Source: Datisca glomerata (Eukaryota > Streptophyta > Magnoliopsida > Cucurbitales > Datiscaceae). Taken from it: a stretch of DNA of 64,000 nucleotides. The position numbers were made by a program, and so were the translations under genes. The notes beneath the pieces were generated by a model. It worked only from the letters and a program-made list of their open reading frames with translations, was not told the DNA's origin and did not search any database. The stretch covers positions 868,001 to 932,000 of the forward strand of contig QANY01002375.1 in NCBI GenBank assembly GCA_003255025.1. Reading direction: 5' to 3'. Of the stretch, positions 23,144 through 36,483 are shown in pieces. Every line of letters begins with the position of its first letter. Position 1 is the stretch's first letter.

Positions 23144-25078
23144 TGTTGGAATATGTCCATAAAGTAGCGTGTGATAACTATTTATCTATATTTAGTTATT
23201 TCTCAGACATTTGTATTACTGAATTTTTTATGAATAAATTAAAATTTTTATTTTAAATTAAAGCGTGTTTATAAATTACCCAAGTCCTGGAACTATTATC
23301 AACGAAAGAAGAGTGAAGACAGAAGCATCTCCAGATAAACTCTTCTGAAATAGTTCAGAACGATATTCGCAGTCGTAGGATTGACTGGGCAATCGAATCC
23401 GATTACGACTGTTAGGTTGAACCGTTGGATGTCAGTCTTGGGGAATAAGATTGGAGACTCAAATGGTTAACCTAGACATTTTATGAACATGTTGAATAGA
23501 CTGGTAACTAATTAGTTTAGAGCCCAAAACCATTTACCTAGTTCTAAATCTAATTGTTACACCTTAAGGGTATTTTCATAATGACCTTAATCTTGTGATT
23601 AATACGTAACTTGACTTGGTTAGTTACAATTTTTGATATGTTAAATGAGTGAGTTCAAATTGGTGGGCAATAACTCGACTGTTGGGATTGTAATTTAATT
23701 ATGTAGGGTTGCGTAATTCATAGATATGAAAATTCGTGGTTGGATTACGAACTCAACAATACCACCTTATACTTTATTGATGGGTCTGTGAATAAATTAA
23801 CTTGGCCAAATATTCAAAGAAATCAATCATTGAATAAGGCTTGTGAATTATACGAGACAATTCACTGTAACATCTTTCTTATTCACAGTCAATAAATGAG
23901 TTAAAGAAATAATAATAAGAGGGTAAAATGATAATATTATATTATGATCTTGTTACTAATATTCACGATGAGTATTATGTTAAAATGTTCTGTGGACCAT
24001 GAAAATAAATAAAGTTTACTTACACCAACAGAAAATATAGCGCGCATAAATCGAGAGTTGATTCAGCATCGAACCTATAGTGGAGTAATACGATGTTAGG
24101 ATTAAATCGATCATGAATTTATGGAGATAAATTCACCGGGTATTTAAATCTCAAGATTTGTTCATGTGGGTCCATTCAGTCTCAGAAATAGCTCAGAGAA
24201 CAAGAATAAAAAAATGAACTAAGTTGGACCAAAATGTGTTTTGGTGTCTAGACATATTTCTTACACCTATATGTGATATGTGATGTCACTTGAGTTAGTT
24301 AAGTGTAATTGTTGTATTGAATTAATATTTATTATTTTCTAATTATTAGATAATTAATTGAATAAAATTAATTAATTAGTTGATAATGATCAATTATATT
24401 TTTCAATTGAATTGAAATTTGATACAACTAAAACTCTGGGAGATCATGTAATTTTCGGCAATAATAGATAATTAGGAGAATTTTCAGAAACTTTATAATA
24501 TATGGGTATATTTATAAATATCAAAAATAACATTTTGATAAATATCTAATAGTAATTTGATTGCAAATAGATAACGAGTATTAGATACAGTTGTTGCTAT
24601 CAACACATAAAAAGAGAGAAAATTGTTTTCTCCTCTCACTACTATTGCCGCCAAAATTAATCTGAAGAAGGAAGATTTGATTTTCCTTCTTCAATCGTTT
24701 TGAGAGCACGCACTCAAATTTTTACGTAAAATTCTTCCGCGATATATTTATGAAATTAACGGATGGTTGTTGGTGGACTAATTCTGAAATCGTTCGTGGA
24801 TGATCAAGTTCCTGATTTTGATATTAAAGCTTGAAGAACACGAAGAACGCTCAAGGGAGTTCCATCAGTTCATAAATTCTTCGATACAGAGTAAATGTGA
24901 AAAATTGTTTTCCGTTAATCTACTCATTAATATCGTATATGCATGATCAAACTAAAATTGATTTTAAATTATTTAATTTGATTAAATAAGTTAAATCAAA
25001 TTTTTTTATATTTCACCCAAGAACCGTTCTTGGTTCAAATCTAATTTTCTTTAGTTTTAAAGCTGACCGATCCTAGCA
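23144..25078 (+). repeat. Copia-2 3' LTR (1.9 kb)
   Basis: Preceded by the purine tract AAGTGGGAGAT and starting TGTTGGAATATGTCC; it ends GATCCTAGCA. The 1935-bp length and sequence match the solo LTR at 29215-31121 (reverse orientation) and partial copies at 9722, 59423, 60967 and 63117. The next five bases, AGTGC, would be the right-hand target duplication inside the Copia-3 LTR. Confidence 0.9.
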
Positions 25079-25315
25079 AGTGCATGGGCTCAAGTTTGTG
25101 CTCAATTGGATGTAGGATTTTACAAGGTGAACCAGTGTAAAAGTTCTTCGTGTCCCTTTTCTTTTTCCCTTCTCCTCCACAACACTATTCTTCTTATGCG
25201 CACTCAATCTCTTAGCATGTTTATCTGTTCTGTGAGTTCTTGCACACAAGAAAACAAAATGGGGAATTAAAGTCTTTGAGGTTAAATTGGGTTAGGACCA
25301 TAATAGATTCTAACA
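25079..25315 (+). repeat. Copia-3 5' LTR, right part
   Basis: Runs from AGTGCATGGGCTCAAG to GATTCTAACA and aligns with 31778-32013. Confidence 0.88.
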
Positions 25316-25316
25316 G

Positions 25317-25328
25317 TGGTATCAGAGC
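25317..25328 (+). promoter_or_regulatory. Primer binding site of Copia-3
   Basis: TGGTATCAGAGC, a perfect match to the initiator tRNA-Met site, one base after the LTR. Confidence 0.9.
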
Positions 25329-25569
25329 TCGGGTACCGTGTTCAAGAATTTAACAAGAAGTCTTTTACCTCAATTTTTAAAGTCACGGCAGAACAAACTG
25401 AAAGGGAGTCTTCTGAGAACTCACCACACATCATAAAATCCACTAAAAAGAACATACCATGAACACCCTGTTCAGATCAAGAAGGTGATTATATCTGAAG
25501 CTCAAATCAAGAAGTTGTTCGAAAAAATCCAAGAACACTGATAAACAAGGAGATAAGCTTATCATTGAA

Positions 25570-26286
25570 TCATGAAAGAGATTACCACTGGTTTAGATAA
25601 GGTATTTTGGGATCAACTAGATTTGAGGTGGATATGTTCGATGGAACATGTGATTTTGGGATTTGGAGAAGAAAGATCAAGGCACTATTGGCATAACAAA
25701 GGTCTTAAAGACATTGGAAGATCCTACTAAACTTCCTGACACACTTACACAATATCAGAAGGATGGAATGATGGAGACAACACTTGGAACTATCATCCCA
25801 AATCTTTTAGACAATGTGCTTAGAGAAGTCAATGAGGAGGACACAACTACAAAGGTATGGGAGAAACTAGAAAGCCTCTATACGAAAAAATCCTTGACAA
25901 ACAAAATTTATCTGAAGAAAAAACTGTTTGCCTTTAAAATGGATGTTACTAAGGGTCTTGAACATAATCTGGATGATTTTAAGTGAATGACTATAGAATT
26001 AGCTAATGTTGAATCCAACGAGAAATTAAGTGATGAAAATGAGGCTATAATATTCTTAAACTCACTTCTAGACTCCTTCAAGAATGTCAAGGCTGCCATT
26101 AAGTATGGCAGGACTACACTCATTCTGGAGGAGTGTGTTTTAGCCTTAAGATCAAAAGATCTTGAACTGAAAAATGAAAAGAAAGATATAGGAGAAAACT
26201 TAATGGTCAGGGGGAGAAGTTTCCCAAGGTCTCACAGTAAAAAAGGCAGAGAAAAGAGTAAGGGTAACAACAGTAACATGTCTTAG
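25570..26286 (+). pseudogene. Copia-3 gag remnant
   Basis: N-terminal MFDGTCDFGIWRRKIKALL (from 25636) and, one frame over, TLEDPTKLPDTL, VWEKLESLYTKKSLTNKI, ENEAIIFLNSL and YGRTTLILEECVLALRSK show a UBN2-type Copia gag. A stop at 25984 splits the frame. A zinc knuckle is visible near 26330 as CGIEGHFKKKCYG, but its first Cys is lost in a poly-T stretch. Confidence 0.82.
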
Positions 26287-26689
26287 TAAAAAGGAAGAAA
26301 GACATCCAATTTTTTTTTGTTTTTTTCTGTGGCATAGAAGGACACTTCAAGAAAAAATGTTATGGGTGGAAGAAAAAACAAAAAGCGAAAGAATCGAAGA
26401 GTGAAGATCTTGTTGCCATCACTGATGAATACACTGAGAAAGAATAGGTACTATTTCAATAGGGATGTACGATGTGATGGTGAGATCACTGAGTAATGTG
26501 AGATATGCCTTGAATTTAAAAGAAACCTAATATATCTAGGTGTGCTTGATGAAGAGGGCTATACTTATAAAACATAAAATGGTACAATCAAGATTATAAA
26601 AGGTTCCTTGGTTGTAATGAAGGGTGTTAAAAGGAATGGGCTGTATGTGATGCTTGGGAAAACATTCACAGAAGGTGTTGCCATGGTCA

Positions 26690-29209
26690 CTTAGGCAAAT
26701 CAATCTAATGTAAACTTGTGGCATAAGAGAATGGATCATATTTATGACAAAGGGATCCAAATCTTATGCAAACAAAGGCTGCTAGACAAGAAGGAACTTC
26801 AAAACTTGGAGTTTTTTGAACACTGTGTGCTAGGAAAGTAGCACAATTCAATACTGGAACTCATGAATCTAAGGGAGTACTTGAATATGTCTATGAGGAC
26901 CTAGACCCACACCTACACAATGAGGTAACCTTTATTTTTGGTCTATTATTGATGATTTTTCTAGAATGGTTAGGGTTTTCCTTTTAAAGCAGAAAGGTGA
27001 AACTTTTGAGAAATTCAAAAGTTAACGGATTCTTACACAAAAATCAAGTTAGACAGAAAATAAAAGTATTAAGAACGGATAATGTCTTAGAATTTTGCAA
27101 TAGTATTTTTTATGCTCACTGTAAAGACCTAGGCATTCTAAGGCACAAAAATGTTAGAAATACTCCCCAACAAAATGGGGTAGCAGAAAGAATGAATAGG
27201 ACACTTTTAAATAAGGTAAGATGCATGCTTCTTAGTTCAGGAATAAATAAAAAATTTTAGGGTGAGGCTCTTAAGACTGCTGCATACTTGATTAATATGA
27301 GCCCTTCTACTGTTATAGGGCTCAAGAGTCTATAATAAAAATGGACGGGTAAGCTACCTACTTTAACCATATCAGAATATTTAGGTGTGCAGCTTTCACA
27401 CACCAAAGTGTAGGCAAGCTTGAACCAATGGCTATAAAATGCATTTTCTTAGGGTATGCTGAAGGTACTAAGGATATAGGCTTTGGTCCAAATATGTAGG
27501 AGGGGTAAAGATTGTTATTAGCAAGGATGTTAAATTTAATGAAATTGACATGCCTTGCTTGAAAGAATCTTTGAGTAATGCAGGTAACAGTGACTTTGAA
27601 AAAACAAGATCAAATAAATTTAAGTTTGGAAAGAAGCCATTTATTCAAACAAATTTTCCTACAAATTGAACCTAAGGAACAAGACTGACAGCATCAAAAC
27701 CAGGATGAACAAGGTGATGCAGAACATGAACCAGAAGTAACAGAAGAAGAAAATCCTTTGAGGAACTATCAATTGGCTAGAGATAGAGAAAAAAGACAAG
27801 TAAAACCAAATCCTAAGTATTTTCATTATGATCTTATTGCCTTTGCGTTGTTTTCAGGTCAAAATTTGGAAGAACATGAACCCAAAATAGTAACAGAAGC
27901 TTTGCAAGGAGAAAATTTAAAACAATGGTTAAAAGCAATGGAAGACGAAATGCAATCAATTCACAAGAACAAGACATGGGTTCTGGTTCCTAGACCTGAT
28001 AAACAAAGGATATTGGACTGGAAGTGGATTTTTAAAATGAAAGAAGGGTCAAATAAGTTAGAAACTATGTGGTTCAATGTAAGGTTAGTTGCCAAAGGAT
28101 TCACACAGAAGTAAGGGGTGGATTTCAATGATATTTTCTCTCATGTTACAAAGTATAAAACCATCAGAATTATACTCACATTGGTAGTTCAGTACAATTG
28201 GGAATTATAGCAATTGGTCGTGAAGACTGCTTTTCTCCATGGAGAACTTGAAGAGACAATATACATGAGACAATCAGAAGCTTTTGAAGAAAAATGAAAG
28301 GAAGGTATGGTTTGTCTTCTTAGGAGATCTATTTATGGATTAAAGCAGTCTTCAAGACAATGGTATAAAACGTTTAATACCTTTATGGAGAGAATTGGAT
28401 TCACTAGGACTAATTATGATAACTACTTATTTTTTGACAAAGCTACAAAGGGTGAAAATTTCATTTACCTTTTAATCTATGTTGATGATATGCATTTAGC
28501 TTGTCAAGATAAAGGAAAGATGGAAGAAATTAAGAAGCTACTGCATTCAGAGTTTGATATGAAGGACCTTGGGGGCTAAGAAGATCCTAGGCATTAATAT
28601 CATTAGAAACAAAGTTAAAGGTAGGTTGAAGTTATCATAGTCTAACTATCTCTTTAAACTTGTTAAAAAATTATCTATGGAAGCTGTGAAGGCAATCAGA
28701 CTGCCATTGGCAGCTCACTTTCATTTGTCTATGGAGCTCTGCCCTAAGAATGGCCAAGAAAGGGAAGAAATGTCTAGAGTTCCCTACTCTACAACAGTTG
28801 GTTCCATTATTTACACTATAATCAGCATTAGACCTGATCTAGCTTACTCTATAAGTTTTCTAAGTAGGTATATAAGCAATCCTGGGAAAGGTCACTAGCA
28901 GGCTATGAGATGGCTTCTTAGCTACGTAAAGGGAACTTCGGATGTTAGTCTGATTTACAGAAAAAGATCTAACAGAATAAGTATAAAAGATCTGATAGGG
29001 ATAAAAGAAGGTCAACTACATCCAATATGTTCACTATCAATGGAAATTATGTGACCCGGAAATCCCAACTACAAAGTATAGTTGCTCTATCTACCACGAA
29101 AGCAGCATACATTGCCACTACTGAGGCTATCAAAGAGGCAATATGAATTCAAGGTCTTCTCAAAGAGATAGGTGCTTTTTATGAGGTTGCTACTGTCTTT
29201 TGAGACAGC
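26690..29209 (+). pseudogene. Copia-3 pol remnants up to the solo LTR
   Basis: Pre-integrase (NVNLWHKRMDHIYDKG, 26707), integrase (LRTDNVLEF, 27070; NTPQQNGVAERMNRTLL, 27159), RT (WKWIFKMKEGS, 28019; RSIYGLKQSSRQWYK, 28325; intact YVDD at 28478-28489) and RNase H start (VPYSTTVGSIIYTIISIRPD, 28781; DSQSA at 29204) occur in the usual Copia order. Premature stops and shifts are frequent. The RT active-site motif survives, unlike in Copia-1 and Copia-2. Confidence 0.88.
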
Positions 29210-29214
29210 CAATC

Positions 29215-31121
29215 TGCTAGAATCAGTTGGTTTTAAAAAATTAAAAATAAGTTTGGACCACGAACGGTTCGTGGGAGGAATATCAAAATTTTTCCAATAA
29301 ACTTATTTAATCAAATTAAATAACTTAAAAGAAAATAACGTGTGATTATGCATATATGACATTAATTGAGAAGATAAGGTTATAAACATTTTTTTCACCT
29401 ATACCTTGTATCAGAGAATTTTTGAACTAGTAGAATTTCTTCGAGCGTTCTTTGTGTTCTTCGAGCTTCGAGATCTGAATTATGCACTTGAACTCCAAAA
29501 ACGATTTACGAATTTCGTCCACCACCAACAACCCGTTAATTTCAGAAATATATCTCACGAGAATTTTGTGTAGCAGTTTGAGTATGGGCTCTCAAAACGA
29601 TTGAATAGGAAAAATAAAAAAGTTTCTCCTTTAATATAATTTTCGGCGGCAACAGGGGGGAAGGGGAAAACGTTTCTCTCTCCTTTACTTTGTTAACAAG
29701 CAATCAGAATGCTATTAGATATTGTAAAATGTGATTTTCGATATTTTGAAATATACCCATATATTTTTAAATTTCCAGAAATTCACCCTATATATTCATA
29801 ATTATCGAAATTTGCAATATTCCCTAGAGTTTGAGTTGTATCGAGAGTCATCAATCCAATTGATAGATTTAATTGTTCATTATCAATTAATTTATTAATT
29901 TATTTTTATTTACTAATTATGATAATTAGAAAATAATAAACTAATTAATTTCAATACATGTTATCACACTTAATTAATTAAGTGACATCACCCGCCACAT
30001 ATTGGTGTATGAAATATGCATTGGCAATAAAACACATTTTGATCCAATTTATTTTGTTTCTCTATTCCTGTTCTCATGAATTATTTCTGAGATCGAATGG
30101 ACCCATATGAGCAAAGCTAAGGATTCCAATACTCGGCAAATATATCTTCATTAATTCCTGACCTTTTTAATCCTGACATCGTATGACTCCACTATAGGTT
30201 CAATGCCGAATCAACTCTCGATTCTTGCGCTAATATTTTCTGATGGTGTAAATAAACCCTTTTTATGTTCATGGTCCACATAATATTTTAATAGAATACC
30301 CATCATGAATATCAGTAACAAGAGTATAATATAAAAATACCATTTTACCTCTCTCGTTATTATTTTCTTAACTCCTTTATTGACTGTGAATAAGAAAGAC
30401 ATAATAGTGAATTATCTCATATAATTCACAAGTCTTAATCAATGACTCAATTCATTGAATACCTGGCTAGGTTAATTTATTCACACAACCATCAATAAAG
30501 CGTAAGGTGATATTGTTGCTTTCGTAATCCAATCACAAATTTTCATATCTGTGAATCATGTAACTCCAACTTAATTGAATTACAATCTCAATAGTCGAGG
30601 TATTGCCCACCAATTTGAACTCACTCATTTGACATATCAAAGATTGCTACTGACTAAGTCAAGCTACATATTCACCTCAAGATTAATGTAATTATAAAAA
30701 TACCCTAAAGGTGTAACAATTAGATTTAGATTTAAGTAAACGGTTTTAGGCTCGAAATGAAATTGTTACTAGTCTATTCAACATGTTCATAACATGTATG
30801 GATTAACCGTTTGAGTCTCCACTACAATGCCCCAAGACTGGCATTCATTGGTTCAACCTAACAGTCGTAATCAGATTCGATTGCGCAGTCGATTCTAAGA
30901 CTGCGAATATCATTCTGAACTTTCTCAGAAGAGTTTGTCTGAAGACGCATCTATCTTCACTCTTCATTCGTTGATGAAAGTTTTAGGACTTGAGTAATTT
31001 ATAAAAATACTTTAATAAAACTTTCAATTTATTCATAAGAATTCAATAATTCTAATGTCTGAGAAATAAATCCATACAAATAAATAGTTATTACACGCTA
31101 CTGTATGGAAATATTTTAACA
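29215..31121 (-). repeat. Solo LTR of the Copia-2 family inserted in Copia-3 RNase H
   Basis: A 1907-bp LTR in reverse orientation, starting TGCTAGAATCAG and ending ATTTTAACA. It is flanked by CAATC (29210-29214) and CAATT (31122-31126), a 5-bp target duplication with one difference. Removing the LTR and one duplication copy makes the RNase H reading continue in one frame across the junction, which confirms the boundaries. No internal region remains, so it is a solo LTR formed by LTR-LTR recombination. Confidence 0.93.
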
Positions 31122-31126
31122 CAATT

Positions 31127-31336
31127 CTCAATACACCTATGTAAAAATCCTATTTTCCATGAAAAGACTGAACATGTTGAAATTAGGTATGACTACATTA
31201 GAGATGTTGTGGCAAAAGGAGAAGTAATGCTGGAAAAGATCTCAACAGAGGAGAATCCCACTGACATGGAAATAAAAGTCCTTCCAATTAAGAAATTCAA
31301 GCTATGTCTTGAATTTCTCAACATAGATAATGGATA
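31127..31336 (+). pseudogene. Copia-3 RNase H C-terminus
   Basis: Continues the RNase H after the solo LTR with EKTEHVEIRYDYIRDVVAKG and ENPTDM, the conserved Copia pol tail, ending at a stop near 31336, about 35 bp before the 3' LTR. Confidence 0.88.
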
Positions 31337-31371
31337 AATAGTTTGGGTTCATTGTTTATCAAGGTGGAAAT

Positions 31372-32013
31372 TGTTGTTAATTGATCAATAATGAAGAAAT
31401 AAAGTCAGTTATAAATCTGTTACAACAGTCATTGGACTCATCCTATATATCATCTATCAACACACATGGTAGAATACTACTAGATCTCAAATTCAAGTCT
31501 AAACATATATATATATAAAATCAATTGAGATTATATACTACTGAGAAACTACTTGAAAATAGCAATCTCTCAGGCAAACAGATTCTCCGCAAGAAAGTAA
31601 CAAGAAAATAAGTTCTTTTCGGGGAGATTCAGAACCAAAGGTTGAAGCTTTTGATCTACTAGGGTTCGGGCTAGCAATCTTATGCTAGGTTTCTGGGCAT
31701 CAAAATTAGTGAGTTTTTTGTACAATAGAGAAATCGAAATCAAGCTGCAATCTGTAATTTTACACTTACCTTGATATAGTACAAGGGCTCAAGTTTGAGC
31801 TCAACTGGATGTAGAATTTTATAAGCTGAACTAGTATAAAAGTTCTTCGTGTCCCTCTTCTTCTTCCCTTCTCCTTTGTGATACTATTCTTCTTCTGCGC
31901 ATTCAATCTCCTTGCATGTTTATCTGTTCTGTGAGTTCCTGCACACAAGCAAATAAAATGGGGAATTAAAGTCTTTATGGTTAAATTGGGTCAGGACCAA
32001 AGAGATCCTAACA
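31372..32013 (+). repeat. Copia-3 3' LTR (642 bp)
   Basis: Preceded by the purine-rich AAGGTGGAAAT; starts TGTTGTTAATTGATC, ends GATCCTAACA. The candidate right-hand target duplication is GTTCT (32014-32018); its left copy is not visible. Confidence 0.85.
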
Positions 32014-32445
32014 GTTCTGTATGAACAGTTAGAACTATGTTTCTGTACTGCGTTGGACTACAAATCGTTTTTGTTGGGAATTTGATTGGTTTCCCTGCAT
32101 TTTTTGTTTTGGGCTTTTTCTTGAATTTCTTAGAGCAATGATTCTGTTTCTGTTCACTTTTTCTTATTATGGCACACATTGATGTTGCTTTTACGTTAAT
32201 TGCATATGTCATGTGATTGAGGAACATACAAATACTAGAAGCTTTTATGTGTAAAACCATAATGATTAATTTGGAAATGATTTTGAAGCTTTTTGTAGCG
32301 GAAAACATTGTTTAAGGTAGTATCGGGTCAGTGATTATTCTAGTTTGAAACATATTTAGTTTGTTTGTCAGGGTGTATATGCGTATGGGTATTGTGGGCA
32401 TGGGCACACACGCGCTTGTATGTGGTGTGCAGTGTTTGGCACTCT
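32014..32445. other. Unassigned DNA between Copia-3 and Copia-4
   Basis: It may be the rest of the Copia-4 3' LTR, but it does not match the distal part of the 5' LTR at 44768-45040. No gene recognised. Confidence 0.4.
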
Positions 32446-32650
32446 TTACAATAGGTTTGAGGCTCTTGTGAGGAGCAACTAACTGAGTGCAATTTGACAT
32501 AATCGGCAACATATTTTGTTGCTCGAGTGGTCAATAACACGTTGTTTCATTGTAGTTGAACGTGTATTGGTGCCGCTGCTAAATGGCTTCGTACTATGCC
32601 ATTGAGATCGAGTAGAAGCTGATGTGGTAGCTTTATTTTACATGGTTCAA
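32446..32650 (-). repeat. Copia-4 3' LTR, matching part
   Basis: In minus orientation starts TTGAACCATGTAAAATAAAG and aligns for about 205 bp with the 5' LTR. Confidence 0.68.
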
Positions 32651-32663
32651 TACCCCCTGAAGA

Positions 32664-35600
32664 GAGATGATGAAGGAACATCATGAAGCCTGGCAACAAG
32701 GAAAGTAAACTGAGATGGTGAGAGAGGTTTAGTGAACGTCACCAATTTGGTTGGCAGTAGTCACATGTTTAACTTCTAGTTGGTTAGCAATGATCTTTTC
32801 CTGAATGAAGTGTACATCTATCTCGATGTGCTTTTGTTCTTGAGTGGAAAATATAGTTAGATTCCAAGGAGTTGACACTCTGATTGGTACACCACAAGAT
32901 ATGTGTATTTAAAAAGTTGAAGCCATATTACATTGAAGAGTGATTGAAGCCATATTACATTTGTAGCAACCATAGATAAGGCTCTAATTTAGTGTTGCAC
33001 CTAGCAACCTCCTTTTGTTTCCCAGAACTCCAGCTGGTGAGGTTACCACCAAAGAATAGACAAAACAAGAGGTAGATTTTCTGTCATCCAAGAAACTTGT
33101 CCAATTTGCGTTAGAATAACTTTCTAGAGTGATTCTTGAGGGAGGAAAGAAGTGTAAGCCATGGTAATGATGCATTTTAAGTAACTGAGAATTCTTTTAC
33201 AGGATTTTAAGTGATTACTGACGTAAGAAATTGACTTAACTTGCTCACTGCAAATGATATGTCTTTTCCTTAAGAGCAAACTATTTGTTGAGCTTCGAGA
33301 TGAACTACTGAATTTGAGTAGTACTAGAGCCAGAAATAAAGATATCATCAATATAAATGAGCAGAAGATTGACAACGGTAGGTGATACGTGAAGAAATAG
33401 CGAGAAGTCAAACACTAAGCCATTGAAACCCATGATAATAGAGCAAATTTGAGTTTGTCAAACTAAGCCTTGGAGCTTGTCTTAACCCCTAAAGAGCCTT
33501 GTGTAACTTGTAAACAAAGTGAGGCTTCTGGCTATGTTCAAAGAATTGAAGCCACATCATATTAAAGGTTTCATGTAGATCACCATTGACGAATGCATTG
33601 TCAATGTCTATTTGCTAGATGTCAAAGCCATTTGTGACAGCAAGAGTGAGTATTACTTGAATTGTGAAGGGCTTGATGACTGGGCTAAAGGTTTTAAAGT
33701 AATCGACCCCTAGAGTTTGCTGAAAACCTTTTGCCACTACTCTTGCTTTGTACTTCTATATGGTACCCTCATAATTGTGCTTCTCCCTAAAACCTGCCTG
33801 TTCTTGACAATGTGCATGTCAACTGTAGGGGGACACGACTTTAAGTTTTGTTATGAGGTACAACTTGATATTCATTAAGCATTGCATCTTTCCAGTAAGG
33901 GTGAGAAAAGGCTTCAGTGACATTGCTAAGTTCAAGTCGTGGTCATACAGTAGCAATGAAGAGCTTTGGTTTTAGATGTCCAGTTTTGGACCTAGTGAGC
34001 ATGGGGTGCACAAAAACAGTAGGAGAGCTAAATGTGAGGGTGCATGCAAGGGAGGGGATATTTGATCGGTGGAGGAGTTGTTGAATTTGATGACATAAAG
34101 GGAACAACTGCATTTGGAAAGCTGTAAGTAGGGGTGACAGATGAAGAAATGTTACATGTTGTTATGTTGATTGAATTTTGTTTTCAAGGAGAACAAGATC
34201 TGGAGGAAGGAGCTGCTGCTATTGAAGATACCTTCAAAGAAGAATAACTAGGTGAAGTGCAGGGTGAAGAAGGTAATGAGCAAGTATCTGAGAGGGAAGA
34301 TGATTGCGGTATAGATAACGGAGATCTAACTTAAGAGTAAATTAATTCAAACTCATTGAATATAACACTTTTGGTATGCAAGTTATTTCTATCATGTGGG
34401 TCAAAACGGATGTAAGCTCTATAAGAATTATAGTAACATAAGAAAATGTAATTTTTAGTGTGGAAGTCCATTTTATGGTTGTTATATGGTCTTAAGAAGG
34501 GAAAGCATGAACACCCAAAGACTTTTAGCATGGAGTAGTTAGGAATTTTGGAATATAGTTTATGATACGGTGATTTTTTTACCAAGAACATGAGTGGCAA
34601 GTTTGTTTAGAAGGTGAACAATAATGGAGAAGGCTTCCCACAAGAAATTGAAAGGAAGATGTGAGTGAGCAAGAACTGTGAGACCCTTTTCTACAATGTC
34701 TCTATATTTTCTCTTTCAACTCTACCATTTTATGGGTGGGTAATGAGGAAAGGTGCCTAAAAGAAATTTCAAGCTTGCTAAGGGATAGGTGAGAAATCCC
34801 TAAATTCCCCACCCTAGTCAGTTTGTAAGTATTTTATCTTAATTTCAAAAAAATTGTCACTAGATGCATTGAAGTTTAGAAATGCATCAGGGGCATCATA
34901 GTATTAGTTGGAAAGCCCAAATGAACCTTGTACAATAATCAAATAAGCTAATATAGTATTTGTAGCCATGCATATAGGCAAGAAGTGCATGACTCCATAA
35001 ATCAGAATCGATAAGTTTAGATGGTTTAGCTGCAGTGTTAGGAAATGGAAACGAAGTGCCTTTCCAAAACCACGAGCCATAAAAAGATAAACAACTTTAG
35101 TAGATGGATGTTCAAACCTATGATGCCACAAAGTGACTTGATTTCAAGTTTTGATAGTAGAAAAATAGTAAACAGAATCTGAAACTAGGAGAGAAGTGCT
35201 ATTGATGTGAGAGGTAGGTCGGGTAACATGCATGGCTTGTTTAAGGGTTACCAGGTCCAGAATCGATAGAAAACTGAGGTTGTGAAATGTGATTCTAGGA
35301 TCCAGTGGACTAAAATTCATAATGAACCTACTGTAGCATGTGAATGCATAATGACCTAGCTTTAATTTCTACAAAATTGACACATAGGTCTTGATGTGTT
35401 CCTCTACCTCTTCCTCTGAAACCACTTGAATTTCCTATGAAAATGTTTTAAGGGAAAGAGGGGTGTTGGAAAAGATTTCTATTATTATGCTTGTCAAAGA
35501 TGACCATGTTAGTAGGGGGTTGTGTACTTCAGAATAGGATGCGTTTACCAACTACTATATCCTCATTTCCTAGATTTTACAACATAAATTGGGCTTCTTG

Positions 35601-36050
35601 CAAGAAAATAGAATCATCTCACTTCTAAGACTCCCTAGAAAGTAAAGGAGGAAATCCTCCTCTGTGATGGTTTGTCCAGTGGGGCTGATAATGAGTCTAC
35701 AATAGACCGTCTTCAAAATGTAGTCATTGGTGCATAACGAACCCTTTTTGAAATATTGCAGTTGGTACCTCAGTTGTGATTTTCTTACCTTTGACTGTGT
35801 GGTTAAAATTTACTCCAATGTTCTCCACACCTCATGGAAGCTTAGACGGTAACATGTCTAAATATAGCTTCTGTTATGGATAATACCAGCCAACTTGTGA
35901 GTTGTTGGTTTATTCTCGTTAAATGATGAAGGAATGGTTTAAAATAATTGGAATTTTGTGATTGGAGCTTGCTGATTTACATAAAGAAACCGATTGAAAA
36001 CATTGCATGGCGCTAGCTATTCACTCACTTTTGGACTTTCACCAATTAAG
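32664..36050 (-). pseudogene. Copia-4 gag C-terminal part and pol remnants
   Basis: Reading on the minus strand: gag (GQTITEEDFLLYFLGSLRSE near 35690), GAG-pre-integrase (MWHHRFEHPSTK, 35131), integrase (SMLKVFGCSCFPFLRPYN, about 34530), RT region (33700-33200), RNase H (SNANWTSFLDDRKSTS, 33115) and the pol tail (KHIEIDVHFIQEK, 32840). Frames are interrupted by stops and shifts. The zinc knuckle and protease are not clearly readable. Confidence 0.83.
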
Positions 36051-36065
36051 AAATTATTCAAAGTA

Positions 36066-36235
36066 AGTAATTAAGAAAGAATAAAAGAAAATAACCAGTC
36101 ATATGGCGGTGAAGAACAATAATTATGTAGATATTGAAGTATTAAACAGTAAACATCCTACCAGGTTTGGCTCTGATACCAAGAGAGATGAAATGATGTA
36201 TAACTTAAGTATTTAAAGACTGGGTATTATGATGC
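36066..36235 (-). repeat. Viral terminal repeat, downstream copy with primer site
   Basis: Contains the primer site at 36170-36181 (TGGTATCAGAGC on the minus strand, a perfect match). Direct repeat of 44007-44170. Confidence 0.78.
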
Positions 36236-36474
36236 AAGAATTCAAACACAAACAGTAAAATTGTTATTCAAGAGCAAGATTAAAATTTACAAGTATTGAG
36301 AAAATTAATTGGCAATGATTAATTAGTGCTCACACTCACTAATTAATGTTGAAGAAAAAGAAGAAGATATTACAAAAGAGCAGGTAGAAGAATGCTTTGT
36401 TTTAAAACAAGTTTTTCTCTCAAAATCATTAAAAGTGAAAACAAGTTCTGAGGAACAAATGAGAGAAAGCATCC

Positions 36475-36483
36475 TATTTATAG
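36475..36483 (-). promoter_or_regulatory. Candidate pregenomic RNA promoter TATA box
   Basis: CTATAAATA on the minus strand in the non-coding part between the viral 3' coding end and the primer site. Transcription from here would give a leader of about 275 nt before the primer site and, on the circular genome, roughly 670 nt before the movement-protein start; leaders of several hundred nt are usual in this family. Confidence 0.55.

Larger units (their letters stand above)
25079..32013 (+). mobile_element. Copia-3 LTR retrotransposon with truncated 5' LTR
   Basis: The piece 25079-25315 matches the last 236 bp of the 3' LTR (31778-32013), so Copia-2 appears to have inserted within this element's 5' LTR. 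The left part of that LTR is not visible upstream of Copia-2. Internal order is PBS, gag, integrase, RT, RNase H (split by a solo LTR), purine tract, 3' LTR. Coding frames are broken. Confidence 0.88.
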
